Source: Burkholderia ubonensis (GTDB lineage Bacteria > Pseudomonadota > Gammaproteobacteria > Burkholderiales > Burkholderiaceae). From it: a stretch of 64,000 bases of DNA. Shown in pieces: positions 43,678 to 54,024 of the stretch (position 1 is its first letter; each line of letters opens with the position of its first letter). Where the stretch lies: positions 930,001 to 994,000 of the forward strand of contig NZ_CP013420.1 in NCBI RefSeq assembly GCF_001718695.1. The letters are read 5' to 3'. The position numbers and the translations under genes were made by a program. The notes below the pieces were generated by a model that worked only from the letters and a program-made list of their open reading frames with translations, did no database searches and was not told the origin of the DNA.

Positions 43678-44508
43678 ATGGCAGCGGGTCAGGTGGGACG
43701 GCCGTCCGCGGGGCGGCCGTCCGGCAACCGGCAAACCGGCGGAACGAAGGCGCGCATCCTCGATGCGGCCGAGGATCTGTTCGTCGAGCACGGCTTCGAG
43801 GCAATGTCGATGCGGCAGATCACGTCGCGCGCGGCAGTCAATCTCGCGGCGGTCAACTATCACTTCGGCAGCAAGGAGGCGCTGATCCACGCGATGCTGT
43901 CGCGGCGGCTCGATCAGCTCAACCAGGAGCGGCTGCGCATTCTCGATCACTTCGACGCGCAGCTCGGCGCGCACGTCACGTGCGAGCACGTGCTCGGCGC
44001 GATGTTCATCCCCGCGCTGAAGGCATCGCGCGATCCGGAGCGCGGCGGCCGCGCATTCCTGCGGCTGATCGGCCGCGCGTACACCGACCCTTCGCCGTTC
44101 GTGCGCAACTTCCTGACCGCGCACTACGCGAGCGTCGCGGTCCGCTTCTTCGACGCGTTCCAGCGCGCGCTGCCGAACCTGCCGCGCGCGGAGCTCGGCT
44201 GGCGGCTGCACTTCGCGATCGGCGCGCTGTCCGGCGCGCTCGCGGGCGCCGAGACCGAGAGCCTGATCGACGAGTTCTCGCAAGGCCGCAAGATGAACGA
44301 CGTGCAGATGATCGCGCGGCTGTCGTCGCTGATTGTCGCCGCGCTGAAGGCGCCGCTGCCCGACAGCGCGCAGCTCGCGATCTTCGCGGCGGTGCTCGAC
44401 GACGCGGGCGCGAACGACCTCGTGCCCGCGGCGCCCTCGGTGCCGGTCACGCCGGTCGCGCCCGCCGACACGCCGGCCGACGACACGACGCTGCATCACG
44501 CAACCTGA
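43678..44508 (+). CDS. TetR-family regulator, PsrA-like (fatty-acid control)
   Basis: 276 residues. N-terminal HTH: TKARILDAAEDLFVEHGFEA, SMRQITSRAAVNLAAVNYHF. The C-terminal part (ALKASRDPERGGRAFLRLIGRAYTDP in fragments) resembles PsrA, a fatty-acid-responsive repressor. It precedes fadD by 85 bases and has a PsrA-like box in its promoter, so it probably represses itself and fadD until fatty acids bind. A Pro/Ala/Thr-rich tail of about 30 residues (VPVTPVAPADTPADD) is added. Confidence 0.83.
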   Translation: MAAGQVGRPSAGRPSGNRQTGGTKARILDAAEDLFVEHGFEAMSMRQITSRAAVNLAAVNYHFGSKEALIHAMLSRRLDQLNQERLRILDHFDAQLGAHVTCEHVLGAMFIPALKASRDPERGGRAFLRLIGRAYTDPSPFVRNFLTAHYASVAVRFFDAFQRALPNLPRAELGWRLHFAIGALSGALAGAETESLIDEFSQGRKMNDVQMIARLSSLIVAALKAPLPDSAQLAIFAAVLDDAGANDLVPAAPSVPVTPVAPADTPADDTTLHHAT

Positions 44509-44593
44509 CGGCGGCCGCGTTGCGCGGCTGCCGCTCGCGGCCGCGCCGCACGACGTCCGCCTTGCCCTCGAGATCAAGATCCAGGAGCCCCCC

Positions 44594-46348
44594 ATGCCCT
44601 CTCCCGCAGCGCCGGCCGCCACGCAGACGCCGCCGAACACCGACGGCATCTGGTACGCGTCGTATCCGCCCGGCGTGCCGCACGAGATCGACGTCACGCG
44701 ATACGCGTCGCTCGTGCAGTTCTTCGACGAATGCACGACGCAGTTCGCCGACCGCGTCGCGTACGTGAGCGCCGGCGCGTCGATGACTTATGGCGCGCTC
44801 GCGCGGAAGGTCGCGGCATTCGCGTCGTACCTGCAGGGCCTCGGCGTGAAGCCCGGCGACCGCGTCGCGATCATGCTGCCGAACACGTTCCAGTACCCGG
44901 TCGCGCTGTTCGGCACGCTGAAGGCCGGCGCGATCGTCGTCAACGTCAATCCGCTGTACACGGTGCGCGAGCTCGCGCATCAGCTGCAGGACAGCGGCGC
45001 GCAGACGATCGTCGTGTTCGAGAACTTCGCGCGCACGCTGCAGGATGCGCTGCCGCAAACGCAAGTGAAGAACGTGGTCGTCACCGCGCTCGGCGACCTG
45101 CTCGGCGACGGCCTGAACCTGAAGGGCCGGCTCATCAACTTCGTGCTGAAGCACGTGAAGAAGCTCGTCCCGGCCTACCACCTGCCGCAGGCCGTGCGGC
45201 TGCGCGCGGCGCTCGCGCTCGGCGCGCGCGGCAAGCCGCGGCCCGTGCCGCTGACGCGCGACGATCTCGCGTTCCTGCAGTACACGGGCGGCACGACGGG
45301 CGTCGCGAAAGGCGCGATGCTCACGCACGGCAACCTGATCGCGAACCTGCTGCAGGCGAAGGCGTGGATCGCCGATCAGGTGACGGGCGACATCGAGACG
45401 GTGCTCACGCCGCTGCCGCTTTATCACATCTATTCGCTGACCGTGAACGCGTTCATCTTCATGGGCCTCGGCGGGCGCAACATCCTGATCGCGAACCCGC
45501 GCGACACGAAGATGGTGATGAAGATCATCCGTCACGAGACCTTCACGGGGATCACCGGCATCAACACGCTGTACAACGCGTTCCTCGACAACGAGGAATT
45601 CCGCAACCGCGACTTCTCGAAGCTCAAGCTCGCGATGGCGGGCGGCATGGCGATGCAGCGCGCGGTCGCGGAACGCTTCCAGCAGGTGACAGGGCGGCCG
45701 GTGATCGAGGGCTACGGGCTCACCGAATGCTCGCCGATCGTCACGATGAACCCGGTGAACCTGCAGGACATGGCCGCATTCAGCGGCTCGATCGGCCTGC
45801 CCGCGCCGTCGACCGCCGTGCGCCTGCGGCGCGAGGACGGCACCTGGGCCGGCATCGGCGAGCCGGGCGAGCTGTGCGTGCACGGTCCGCAGGTGATGCG
45901 CGGCTACTGGCAGCGCCCCGAGGAAACCGCGAAGGTGATCGACGCCGACGGCTGGCTCGGCACCGGCGACATCGGCGTGATGGACGAGCGCGGCTTCGTG
46001 CGGCTGATCGACCGCAAGAAGGACATGATCCTCGTGTCGGGCTTCAACGTGTATCCGAACGAGATCGAGGAAGTGCTGGTGATGCACCCGGGCATCAGCG
46101 AGGCCGCCGCGATCGGCATTCCCGACGAGGTGCACGGCGAGCGGATCAAGGTGTTCGTCGTCCGGCGCGACCCGGCGCTGACCGCCGACGACGTGCTCGC
46201 GCACTGCCGCAAGAACCTGACCGGCTACAAGATGCCGAAGCTCGTCGAGTTCCGCGATGCGCTGCCGCAGACCAACGTCGGCAAGATCCTGCGCCGCGCG
46301 CTGCGCGACGAGGAGCTCGCGAAGCTCGAGGCCGCGAAACAACGCTGA
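44594..46348 (+). CDS. fadD: Long-chain fatty-acid-CoA ligase
   Basis: 584 residues. Adenylate-forming enzyme: P-loop YTGGTTGVAKGAMLTHGN, VIEGYGLTECSPIV, GDIGVMDERGFVRLIDRKKD (hinge) and the C-terminal Lys motif in TNVGKILRRAL. It activates fatty acids with ATP and CoA for beta-oxidation. GAGCCCCCC lies before ATG 44594. It is between its likely regulator and a DUF1571 gene. Confidence 0.9.
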   Translation: MPSPAAPAATQTPPNTDGIWYASYPPGVPHEIDVTRYASLVQFFDECTTQFADRVAYVSAGASMTYGALARKVAAFASYLQGLGVKPGDRVAIMLPNTFQYPVALFGTLKAGAIVVNVNPLYTVRELAHQLQDSGAQTIVVFENFARTLQDALPQTQVKNVVVTALGDLLGDGLNLKGRLINFVLKHVKKLVPAYHLPQAVRLRAALALGARGKPRPVPLTRDDLAFLQYTGGTTGVAKGAMLTHGNLIANLLQAKAWIADQVTGDIETVLTPLPLYHIYSLTVNAFIFMGLGGRNILIANPRDTKMVMKIIRHETFTGITGINTLYNAFLDNEEFRNRDFSKLKLAMAGGMAMQRAVAERFQQVTGRPVIEGYGLTECSPIVTMNPVNLQDMAAFSGSIGLPAPSTAVRLRREDGTWAGIGEPGELCVHGPQVMRGYWQRPEETAKVIDADGWLGTGDIGVMDERGFVRLIDRKKDMILVSGFNVYPNEIEEVLVMHPGISEAAAIGIPDEVHGERIKVFVVRRDPALTADDVLAHCRKNLTGYKMPKLVEFRDALPQTNVGKILRRALRDEELAKLEAAKQR

Positions 46349-46377
46349 ACGATGGCTCGCCCCCGGAGACGCCGCCG

Positions 46378-47283
46378 ATGAACCCACGAACGATGCGCCA
46401 CGCCGCGCATGCGGCCGCCGCCGTCGCATGCATGCTGACGCTGGCACCGCCGCACGCACAGGAAACGGCCGCCGCCCGCGCGCCCGCGGCCACGACGCTG
46501 CCGGCCGAGCTCGACAAGGTCACGCACGAACCGGCTGCGCAGCAGGCACGCTGGCTGCGCGCGGCCGCGCAGCGCGGCACGCTCGCGCAACTCGACGACG
46601 CGACGCTCACCGCGCTGTTCAACGCGCTCGATCCGCTCGCGGTGCCGCTCTATGTCGGTCATGGCCCGAATGGCTATCCGTCGTACCAGTTCACGATGGC
46701 GCGGCAGGAACGCATCAACGGCAAGTGGCCCGACACGCCCGACCGCATGCTCGTGAAGACGACGCGCGAGCCGTTGCGCGTGTACGCGAAATGGCTGCCG
46801 GGCGGCGCGCATGCGGGACAGGAAACGATCTACGACACGACGCTGCGCAAGGACGAGATGTACGGCCATCTCGGCGGGCTGCTCGGCAAGATTCCGCTGT
46901 GGACGGCGCTCGACGGCGCGCTGGCGCGCGCCCAGTCGAATCACCAGGTGAAGGATCTCGGCACCGAGTTCATCGCGAACCAGTACCTGAGCGAAGCCAG
47001 GAAATACCAGGAGGCCGGTGTCCAGCGGCCGACCCACGTCGAAGCGAAAACCATCGGAGGCGTACGCGTGGTCGCCCTCACCTACGAAACGCCGACCGGC
47101 CGCCCGCAGTTCTATGCGAAGAAGGAAGTGCTGGGGCTCGATCTGCACGAGCCGTGGTGCCGTACCGTCGAATCCTGTGACAACGACGGACGGCTGTTCG
47201 AGCGGATCGTCATCGAGAAGATCGCGCCGACGTCGTTCGACGAAGCCGCGTTCGATCCGAAGAATCCGGCTTACGCGTTCTGA
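46378..47283 (+). CDS. DUF1571-type exported protein
   Basis: 301 residues with a signal peptide (cut near PHAQ). Conserved-looking parts: YVGHGPNGYPSYQFTMARQERING, PDRMLVKTTREPLRVYAKWLPGG (fragments) and GLDLHEPWCRTVESCDNDG with two Cys that can form a disulfide. DUF1571 proteins are periplasmic or secreted with unknown role; the lipid-binding-like barrel would fit the fadD neighbour but this is guesswork. GGAGAC precedes ATG 46378. Confidence 0.75.
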   Translation: MNPRTMRHAAHAAAAVACMLTLAPPHAQETAAARAPAATTLPAELDKVTHEPAAQQARWLRAAAQRGTLAQLDDATLTALFNALDPLAVPLYVGHGPNGYPSYQFTMARQERINGKWPDTPDRMLVKTTREPLRVYAKWLPGGAHAGQETIYDTTLRKDEMYGHLGGLLGKIPLWTALDGALARAQSNHQVKDLGTEFIANQYLSEARKYQEAGVQRPTHVEAKTIGGVRVVALTYETPTGRPQFYAKKEVLGLDLHEPWCRTVESCDNDGRLFERIVIEKIAPTSFDEAAFDPKNPAYAF

Positions 47284-47313
47284 GCGTCAGGCGCGCCGCG
47301 CCGCGCGCCGTGC

Positions 47314-47595
47314 TCAATCGTCATCGTCGTCGTGGTGCTTGTGCCAGTGCTTGTAGTAGTGCTTGCGCCACTTGCGGTAGCGGTCGTCGTCGTCATCGCC
47401 GTAGTAGCCGTACCCGTAGCCCGGATACGCGACCACCGCCGGCTGCGGCGCGACATAGACCGGCGCCGGCTCGACATAGACCGGCGCGACCGGCACGCCG
47501 ATCCCGACGGACAGGTCGACGTGCCCCGCCATTGCACTGCCGGACGCGACCAATGCCGCGCCGCCGAGCCACACCGCCAAGCCCCTCTTGTTCAT
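47314..47595 (-). CDS. Small exported Tyr-rich protein with His/Asp metal-binding tail
   Basis: ATG 47595 gives 93 residues. Signal peptide MNKRGLAVWLGGAALVASG, cut after SAMA. The mature part has repeats VYVEPAP/VYVAPQP, then PGYGYGYYGDDDDDRYRKW and a KHYYKHWHKHHDDDDD end that should bind divalent metals. It resembles the small exported Tyr/Pro-rich proteins common in Burkholderia. It converges on the DUF1571 gene. Confidence 0.7.
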   Translation of the reverse strand: MNKRGLAVWLGGAALVASGSAMAGHVDLSVGIGVPVAPVYVEPAPVYVAPQPAVVAYPGYGYGYYGDDDDDRYRKWRKHYYKHWHKHHDDDDD

Positions 47596-47888
47596 GTTTC
47601 GTTCCATGTTGCGCCGGCCTGCCCGGCATTCGCCGCGACTGTAATCCGGACGCACACGACGAGGTGCAACGGCGCTGCGAGAGTCGTAACGCGACGTAAC
47701 AAAACGGCGCTGGCCGTCTGGCCGAATCGCGGAAATGCCCGGAACCGTCTATAGTGGGTTACGGTTCGACACAATCGTGAGCGCGCGCATCGGGATCGAA
47801 CAGGGTAGAATCCCGCATAAATACCTTGTGGATTCCACGCCACACACACGCACAACATACTTCTGACGCAGGCTCCTGCCGCATCTCA

Positions 47889-48455
47889 ATGGCCAATCCC
47901 GCAGAATCCCATCCGCAAAACGACTTCATCAATTCCGCGCGCAAGGAACGTAAGCGCGTTGAAATCTATCTCGTCAACGGCATTCGCCTGACGGGATGCA
48001 TCGAGTCGTTCGACCAGTACCTGGTGATGCTGCGCACCCCCGTGGGTTTGCAGGGCATCTACAAGCGTGCGATTTCCACCATCCAGCTCGACACCGGCGG
48101 TTCGCGCCCCGGCGGCGGCGGCCCGCGCGGCCCGCGCCCGGGCGGCGGCGGGCGTCCCGGCGGCCGTGAAGGCGGCGGACACAGCCCGTACGGCTCGCAC
48201 GGCGGCTCCCGCGAATCGCGCGGCGACGGCGGCTACGGCTCGCGTGAACCGCGCGAGGGCTACGGTTCCCGCGAACCGCGCGAAGGATACGGCTCGCGTG
48301 AGCCGCGGGAAGGCTACGGCGCACCGCGCGAAAGCTACGGCGCGCCGCGCGATACCAGCGACGCACCGGGCAGCAGCGCGCCGTCCGATTCACGTGGCGG
48401 CACCGGGCCGGTGATCGTCACCCGCCGCCGCCGGATCGTGCCGGACGGCCAGTAA
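47889..48455 (+). CDS. hfq2: RNA chaperone Hfq2
   Basis: 188 residues. The Sm domain fills residues 1-75: [37 protein letters not shown] and the Sm2 motif [10 protein letters not shown] in place of the usual YKHAISTV. The remaining 110 residues are Gly/Arg/Ser-rich, with three GYGSREPRE units and then [14 protein letters not shown], as in the second Hfq of Burkholderia cenocepacia, which is also 188 residues and is needed for stress survival and virulence. It binds small RNAs and mRNAs. A terminator follows directly. Confidence 0.92.
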   Translation: MANPAESHPQNDFINSARKERKRVEIYLVNGIRLTGCIESFDQYLVMLRTPVGLQGIYKRAISTIQLDTGGSRPGGGGPRGPRPGGGGRPGGREGGGHSPYGSHGGSRESRGDGGYGSREPREGYGSREPREGYGSREPREGYGAPRESYGAPRDTSDAPGSSAPSDSRGGTGPVIVTRRRRIVPDGQ

Positions 48456-48460
48456 AACAA

Positions 48461-48489
48461 AAGGGCAAGCCAAACGGCTTGCCCTTTTT
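48461..48489 (+). terminator. Terminator of hfq2
   Basis: AAGGGCAAGCC, AAAC loop, GGCTTGCCCTT, then T run; five bases behind the stop codon. Confidence 0.92.
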
Positions 48490-48538
48490 GCTGGTAGGCC
48501 GGCGCGGCATGTCGCCGCACCGCGCACCCCATGACCGC

Positions 48539-49240
48539 TCAGTGTGCCGTCGACGGCAAGCCCGCATTGGCCTCACGCTGCAGCGCGCGCACCTGCTTCT
48601 GCAACGCGCGCAACTGACCCTGAAGCTGCGCCTGCTGCGTCTGCAACGCCGCCGTTTCGTCGCGTACGTTCTTCTGGTGATCGGCGACCGCGGCCTGCTG
48701 CTCGTGCGCGATCGACAGGTCGGCTTGCAGGCGACGTGCGCGGTCCTGCGTGGCCTGAATCTGCCGGTCGGTTTGCGCCTTCTGCGATTCGAGCTTCGCC
48801 GCGCGCAGTTCGTTGACGGCCAGATGCTCGGCCTGCCGCGAGAAATCGCGGTAGACCGCCTCCGCCCGCACCTCGTTGTAGGTCTTGATCACGCGCCAGA
48901 ACGCCTTCTGCTGGAACAGCGCGACGAAATACGCGCCGTCCTTCACGTTGAACAGCAGGCTCGCGCCATAGCTGCCGTTGTAGTTCGTGCGCATTTCCGT
49001 CAGCGTGTGCGCCTGGATCTGGCGCTGCAGCTCATCCACCGTGCTCGGACCGGTCGTATCGCCGGCCTGAATCGGCGTTTGCGCCTGCGCATCGAGCGCC
49101 GGAATCGCCGCGACCGGCGCCGACGCCTGCTGCACCGCCGATGCCGCATCGGCTGCCAATCCCTGCGCGTACACGCCCTGCATGCCTCCCATCATGGCGA
49201 ACAGCACGCATGCCCGCCCCAACCCCGTCATCTGGCTCAT
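48539..49240 (-). CDS. DUF2968 exported coiled-coil protein
   Basis: 233 residues. A signal peptide ends at VYAQ. Residues 60-130 (TVDELQRQIQAHTLTEMRTNY, GSYGASLLFNVKDGAYFVAL) and a long coiled coil (residues 145-230, heptads of Leu/Gln/Arg) match the DUF2968 family seen in Burkholderia. Its function is unknown; a periplasmic spacer or adaptor is imaginable. It ends close to the hfq2 terminator and starts 55 bases after the sigma-54 regulator gene. Confidence 0.82.
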   Translation of the reverse strand: MSQMTGLGRACVLFAMMGGMQGVYAQGLAADAASAVQQASAPVAAIPALDAQAQTPIQAGDTTGPSTVDELQRQIQAHTLTEMRTNYNGSYGASLLFNVKDGAYFVALFQQKAFWRVIKTYNEVRAEAVYRDFSRQAEHLAVNELRAAKLESQKAQTDRQIQATQDRARRLQADLSIAHEQQAAVADHQKNVRDETAALQTQQAQLQGQLRALQKQVRALQREANAGLPSTAH

Positions 49241-49295
49241 GAAATGTTATTCCCGCTCCGAGTCGTTGTAATTCTGCGGGGCATTATCTCATTAT

Positions 49296-50690
<1,395 letters not shown>

Positions 50691-50796
50691 TCAGTACGGC
50701 TACGGTTATGGACGGAAGATGCGGCATCGCAGGTCGGTCGCAGGCGACGGCCGGCCGCGCCGGCCGCCCTCCCGCTGCGCACGAACGCTGCGGGCT

Positions 50797-52803
50797 TCAT
50801 TGCACGAGCATCGGATTGCCGCATTTGATCGAGTCCGGTGTATTGGTGACATAGGCGTTCCCGAGACTCAGGCCCAGCAGGCCGGTGACCGAAGTCAGCA
50901 GCGAGTCGACGGGTTGCAGGAGCATCGGAACGAGCGTACTGCCCAACGCCGACAGCAGCGGCCCCAGCACGACGTTGAGTATCGGAGTCGTTACGTCGCC
51001 CAGTAATTTCAGCAACCCGCCGTTGGCCGTCAGCTGCACCGACAGACCGCTGTTGAGCGCGCTCTGAACCGTGGGGGACAAAAGCTGGTCGGTGCCGGCG
51101 CTCAGCGTGTACGGCGACGATGGCGTGCCGGGATACGTGAACACCAGCGGCGTCGGACTTTGATTCGCGACGGGGATCGTCAACTGTCCCGGCGTGAGAT
51201 TGATGTTGACCGAGATCTCGGTCAGGTCGAGCGCGCCCAGCGTCAGCACGTCGACCAACGTCGTCAGGCCGGAGATCAATCCGCCTAGATTGAGCAGGTT
51301 CAGCAAGCTCTGCAGATTGACCGATACCAGCGTGATCGGCGTCGCACTGCCGCTCGCCGTATATCCGCTCGGCGCCTTCAGGTTGATCGGGGTGTTCGCC
51401 GAGCCGCCGAGATAGACGGCAAGTAACCCGGTCTGCACGTTTACCGTCGCGCTCTTCGTGCCGTTCGCGGAGCAGGTGACGGATGCGAGCCCGGCCGTCG
51501 CCGGAGCGACATAAGCGGTAACGGGCAGTTGAACGGCTGCCAACGGCGTCGCCTTGCCTGACGGACATGTGCCACCCGGAAAGACGAGCGAACCGTTCGA
51601 ACACGTCGACAGCAGCGAAATCGACATATTCAGGAACACGTTGCCCTGCGCGGTCGACGTATTGGTCACGCAGTCCGACGTCCCGCAATTGGATGGCCCG
51701 GGCGGGCCGCTCGCCGTGGAAGGCGGCATTCCGGTCAGCGCCACCGAACCCGTCACCGTCGCATTCAGCAGCGGTGCCAGTGCGGTCGGCGTCTGGACCA
51801 TGATGCTCGGAATGGATACGGCGTTCGTGCCGTTCGCGACCTGAAGTGCGGTCGACAGCAAACCGAACGCGTTGACGCTCGCATCGACCGCGGAGCTTCC
51901 CGTTGCAGTGGCAACCGACACCAGCTGATTCAGTGCGATCGTGGGGCCGCCGCATGCGCCCGCGCTGCACAGTCCGGCCGTGATTGCATTCAGCACGTTC
52001 AGCTTGACGCTGGCGACGTTCTGCTGCGTCGCCGCCTGAATCATCGCATTCGCAAGCTGCCCCAGCGTCACCGTGCCGTTGAGCACCGACGTGCTGGAGC
52101 CGACCGGCAGATTGGCGAGAATGCCGGCGAGCTTCAGGTTGACCTGCGCCAACCCCTGATAATCGACCGCGTTGAGCGTCAACGCATTCGGCGACCCCGT
52201 CAGCAATTGAAGCAACTGGTTCGCGAGGCCGCCGTTCAACGACGCAAGCGACGAGGACAGCGTGAAGGTGTCCGTCGGCGTGCTCTTCGCGATCGCCGAT
52301 GCGCTGATCGTCGTTCCACTGCGGAAAAATCCGGTCACCGGCTCGGAGACGGTCACGCATACGGCATTGGCCGACTGGCCGTTTGCAGTTCCCGCCTGCA
52401 GCCCGCCGCATTGCCCGGCGGTCGGATCCCCGGCAGTCGGTGTAAACAGCGCGCTGCCACTACTCGACTGAGGCGCTGTCCAGACACCGCACGTCACGGA
52501 CAGCGTCGCGTTCGCCGGCACCGCATTCGCAGTGGGGTTCGCGACTTGCTGGGCGGCGGTCTTTGCCGCCGTGCACGTCGAGTCGGCGCTCGCCTTCATG
52601 ACGGACGACAGCGCGGCCAGGTCTGCGGCCGCCTGCATATGGCGTCGTTCCGAATAAAACCGGCCGATATCGATGCCGCTCAACACGATGACGGCCACCG
52701 ACAGCCAGATCGCCGCCATGATCGCAATGGAGCCGCGCTGGCGGCGCTGCGCGAGCCAGCCGGAGCCGCGGCGCCGTGCCATTCGTGATTGATCTGCGCG
52801 CAT
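50797..52803 (-). CDS. tadG: TadG-like pilus-assembly protein
   Basis: ATG 52803 gives 668 residues. A Tad-type N-terminus RRQRGSIAIMAAIWLSVAVI (one membrane helix) precedes a large exported part full of repeated Val/Thr/Asn strands and Cys pairs (VTCGVW, SNCGTSDC, GMPPST). In Tad systems TadG sits in the envelope and anchors pilus biogenesis. It is very Ser/Thr/Asn-rich, with codon use that departs little from its neighbours. It is followed by the sigma-54 activator after 110 bases. Confidence 0.82.
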   Translation of the reverse strand: MRADQSRMARRRGSGWLAQRRQRGSIAIMAAIWLSVAVIVLSGIDIGRFYSERRHMQAAADLAALSSVMKASADSTCTAAKTAAQQVANPTANAVPANATLSVTCGVWTAPQSSSGSALFTPTAGDPTAGQCGGLQAGTANGQSANAVCVTVSEPVTGFFRSGTTISASAIAKSTPTDTFTLSSSLASLNGGLANQLLQLLTGSPNALTLNAVDYQGLAQVNLKLAGILANLPVGSSTSVLNGTVTLGQLANAMIQAATQQNVASVKLNVLNAITAGLCSAGACGGPTIALNQLVSVATATGSSAVDASVNAFGLLSTALQVANGTNAVSIPSIMVQTPTALAPLLNATVTGSVALTGMPPSTASGPPGPSNCGTSDCVTNTSTAQGNVFLNMSISLLSTCSNGSLVFPGGTCPSGKATPLAAVQLPVTAYVAPATAGLASVTCSANGTKSATVNVQTGLLAVYLGGSANTPINLKAPSGYTASGSATPITLVSVNLQSLLNLLNLGGLISGLTTLVDVLTLGALDLTEISVNINLTPGQLTIPVANQSPTPLVFTYPGTPSSPYTLSAGTDQLLSPTVQSALNSGLSVQLTANGGLLKLLGDVTTPILNVVLGPLLSALGSTLVPMLLQPVDSLLTSVTGLLGLSLGNAYVTNTPDSIKCGNPMLVQ

Positions 52804-52813
52804 CGCCACTCGC

Positions 52814-53167
52814 TTACTGCGCACCCTGCCCGCTGCCCGACATCCCGCCGGACGCGCCGAGTTGCGTGCTCATCGACTCGGGAATCTTGTTCTTGAATGA
52901 ATCGAGATAGCGCTGGTAGACCAGCGACGCAACGTCGCCGAGCAACGGTTGCGTCGGCGCTGCAGCGCGGTTCTGCGCCTGCAGCGTCAGCCAGTCCCGT
53001 GTCGAACGTCCGACGACGGATGCATCGGGCGCCGCATCCTGCTGCTGTGCGTGTGCGCCGACCGGACCGAGCGTGATGCACGCGATCGCAGCCAACGCCG
53101 CATGCCGGCCGGACCACATGTTTCGATGACGATTGTTGTTCATGTCGTTCCCCGCCTGTCTGTTCAT
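52814..53167 (-). CDS. DUF3613 exported protein of the Tad locus
   Basis: 117 residues from ATG 53167, which overlaps the tadD stop (ATGA); ATG 53143 is the alternative. A signal peptide (cut after GAHA) is followed by VVGRSTRDWLTLQAQNRAAA and LVYQRYLDSFKNKIPESM, the DUF3613 pattern. The family is found in Tad loci of Burkholderia with unknown role, probably an envelope accessory. The C-terminus is Gly/Ser-rich. Confidence 0.8.
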   Translation of the reverse strand: MNRQAGNDMNNNRHRNMWSGRHAALAAIACITLGPVGAHAQQQDAAPDASVVGRSTRDWLTLQAQNRAAAPTQPLLGDVASLVYQRYLDSFKNKIPESMSTQLGASGGMSGSGQGAQ

Positions 53168-54006
53168 TGTGCAAACCGTTGCAACAGCGGCACGGTCTGG
53201 TCATAGCCGACATTGTTTGCCATCGGCGTGATGGGGGCAGTCGCAGCGCGGCGCGACACCACCGGCGGCGTCGCAACCGCGCGCTGCTGCGCGCGTGCGG
53301 CAGCTGCGATTTTCGCCGCATCGCTGCTAATGTCCTTGCGGATCCCGGCCGGCATACGCTGCTGATTCATCAGCCGTTGCGCGTCCTGGGTGCGGCCGGC
53401 GGCAAGCAGATACAGCGCGAGGTTGCTGACGATCTTCGGATTGCGCTGATCGAGTTCCGCCGCCTTCATCAATGGGACCCGCGCGCCGACCACGTCCCCG
53501 TTGCGCAATTTCGCGTACGCGAGATCGGACAGCATCGACGCATCGGTCGGCGCCAGGTCGGCAGCCTGCGTGAGCGCCTCTACCGCGCGACCGAAATCTC
53601 CGGCCGCTCCGGCGATCAGCCCGAGCCCGCGATACCCGCGCGCGGCGAGCGGCGTGTTCAGCAATTGCGTATAGACGGCCGCGCTCGCAGCCGGCTGGTC
53701 GGTCATGCGCAGCGCGTCGGCGCGCAGCAACGTCGACTCCGGCGACGCGCCGTACTGCTTCTCGTACGCGTCGATGTGCGCGAGCGACGCGTAATACAGG
53801 CCCTGCGCCTGCATCCGCTCGATCAGCCCGAGATACATCGCGGGCGTATCGGGCACCGCTTGCTTCTGGTCCGCGGCCTGGATCAACGCCGCACGTTCGG
53901 TCTGCGCGCCGACACCGTACCCGCTCTCCTTGGTCGCGCACGCAACGAGCATCAATGCCATCGTCGCCATGCCGACCTGCTTTGCCATCCTGCCGATCCG
54001 CTTCAT
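53164..54006 (-). CDS. tadD: TadD-like TPR lipoprotein
   Basis: 280 residues. Lipobox in MLVACATKE. Tetratricopeptide repeats follow (LYYASLAHIDAYEKQYGASP; AARGYRGLGLIAGAAGDFGR; DASMLSDLAYAKLRNGD). TadD acts as pilotin-like partner of the RcpA secretin and is needed for pilus biogenesis. AAGGAAGGA precedes the ATG; it lies 18 bases after tadC. Confidence 0.87.
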   Translation of the reverse strand: MKRIGRMAKQVGMATMALMLVACATKESGYGVGAQTERAALIQAADQKQAVPDTPAMYLGLIERMQAQGLYYASLAHIDAYEKQYGASPESTLLRADALRMTDQPAASAAVYTQLLNTPLAARGYRGLGLIAGAAGDFGRAVEALTQAADLAPTDASMLSDLAYAKLRNGDVVGARVPLMKAAELDQRNPKIVSNLALYLLAAGRTQDAQRLMNQQRMPAGIRKDISSDAAKIAAAARAQQRAVATPPVVSRRAATAPITPMANNVGYDQTVPLLQRFAQ

Positions 54007-54024
54007 CGTCCTTCCTTTCGTCCG

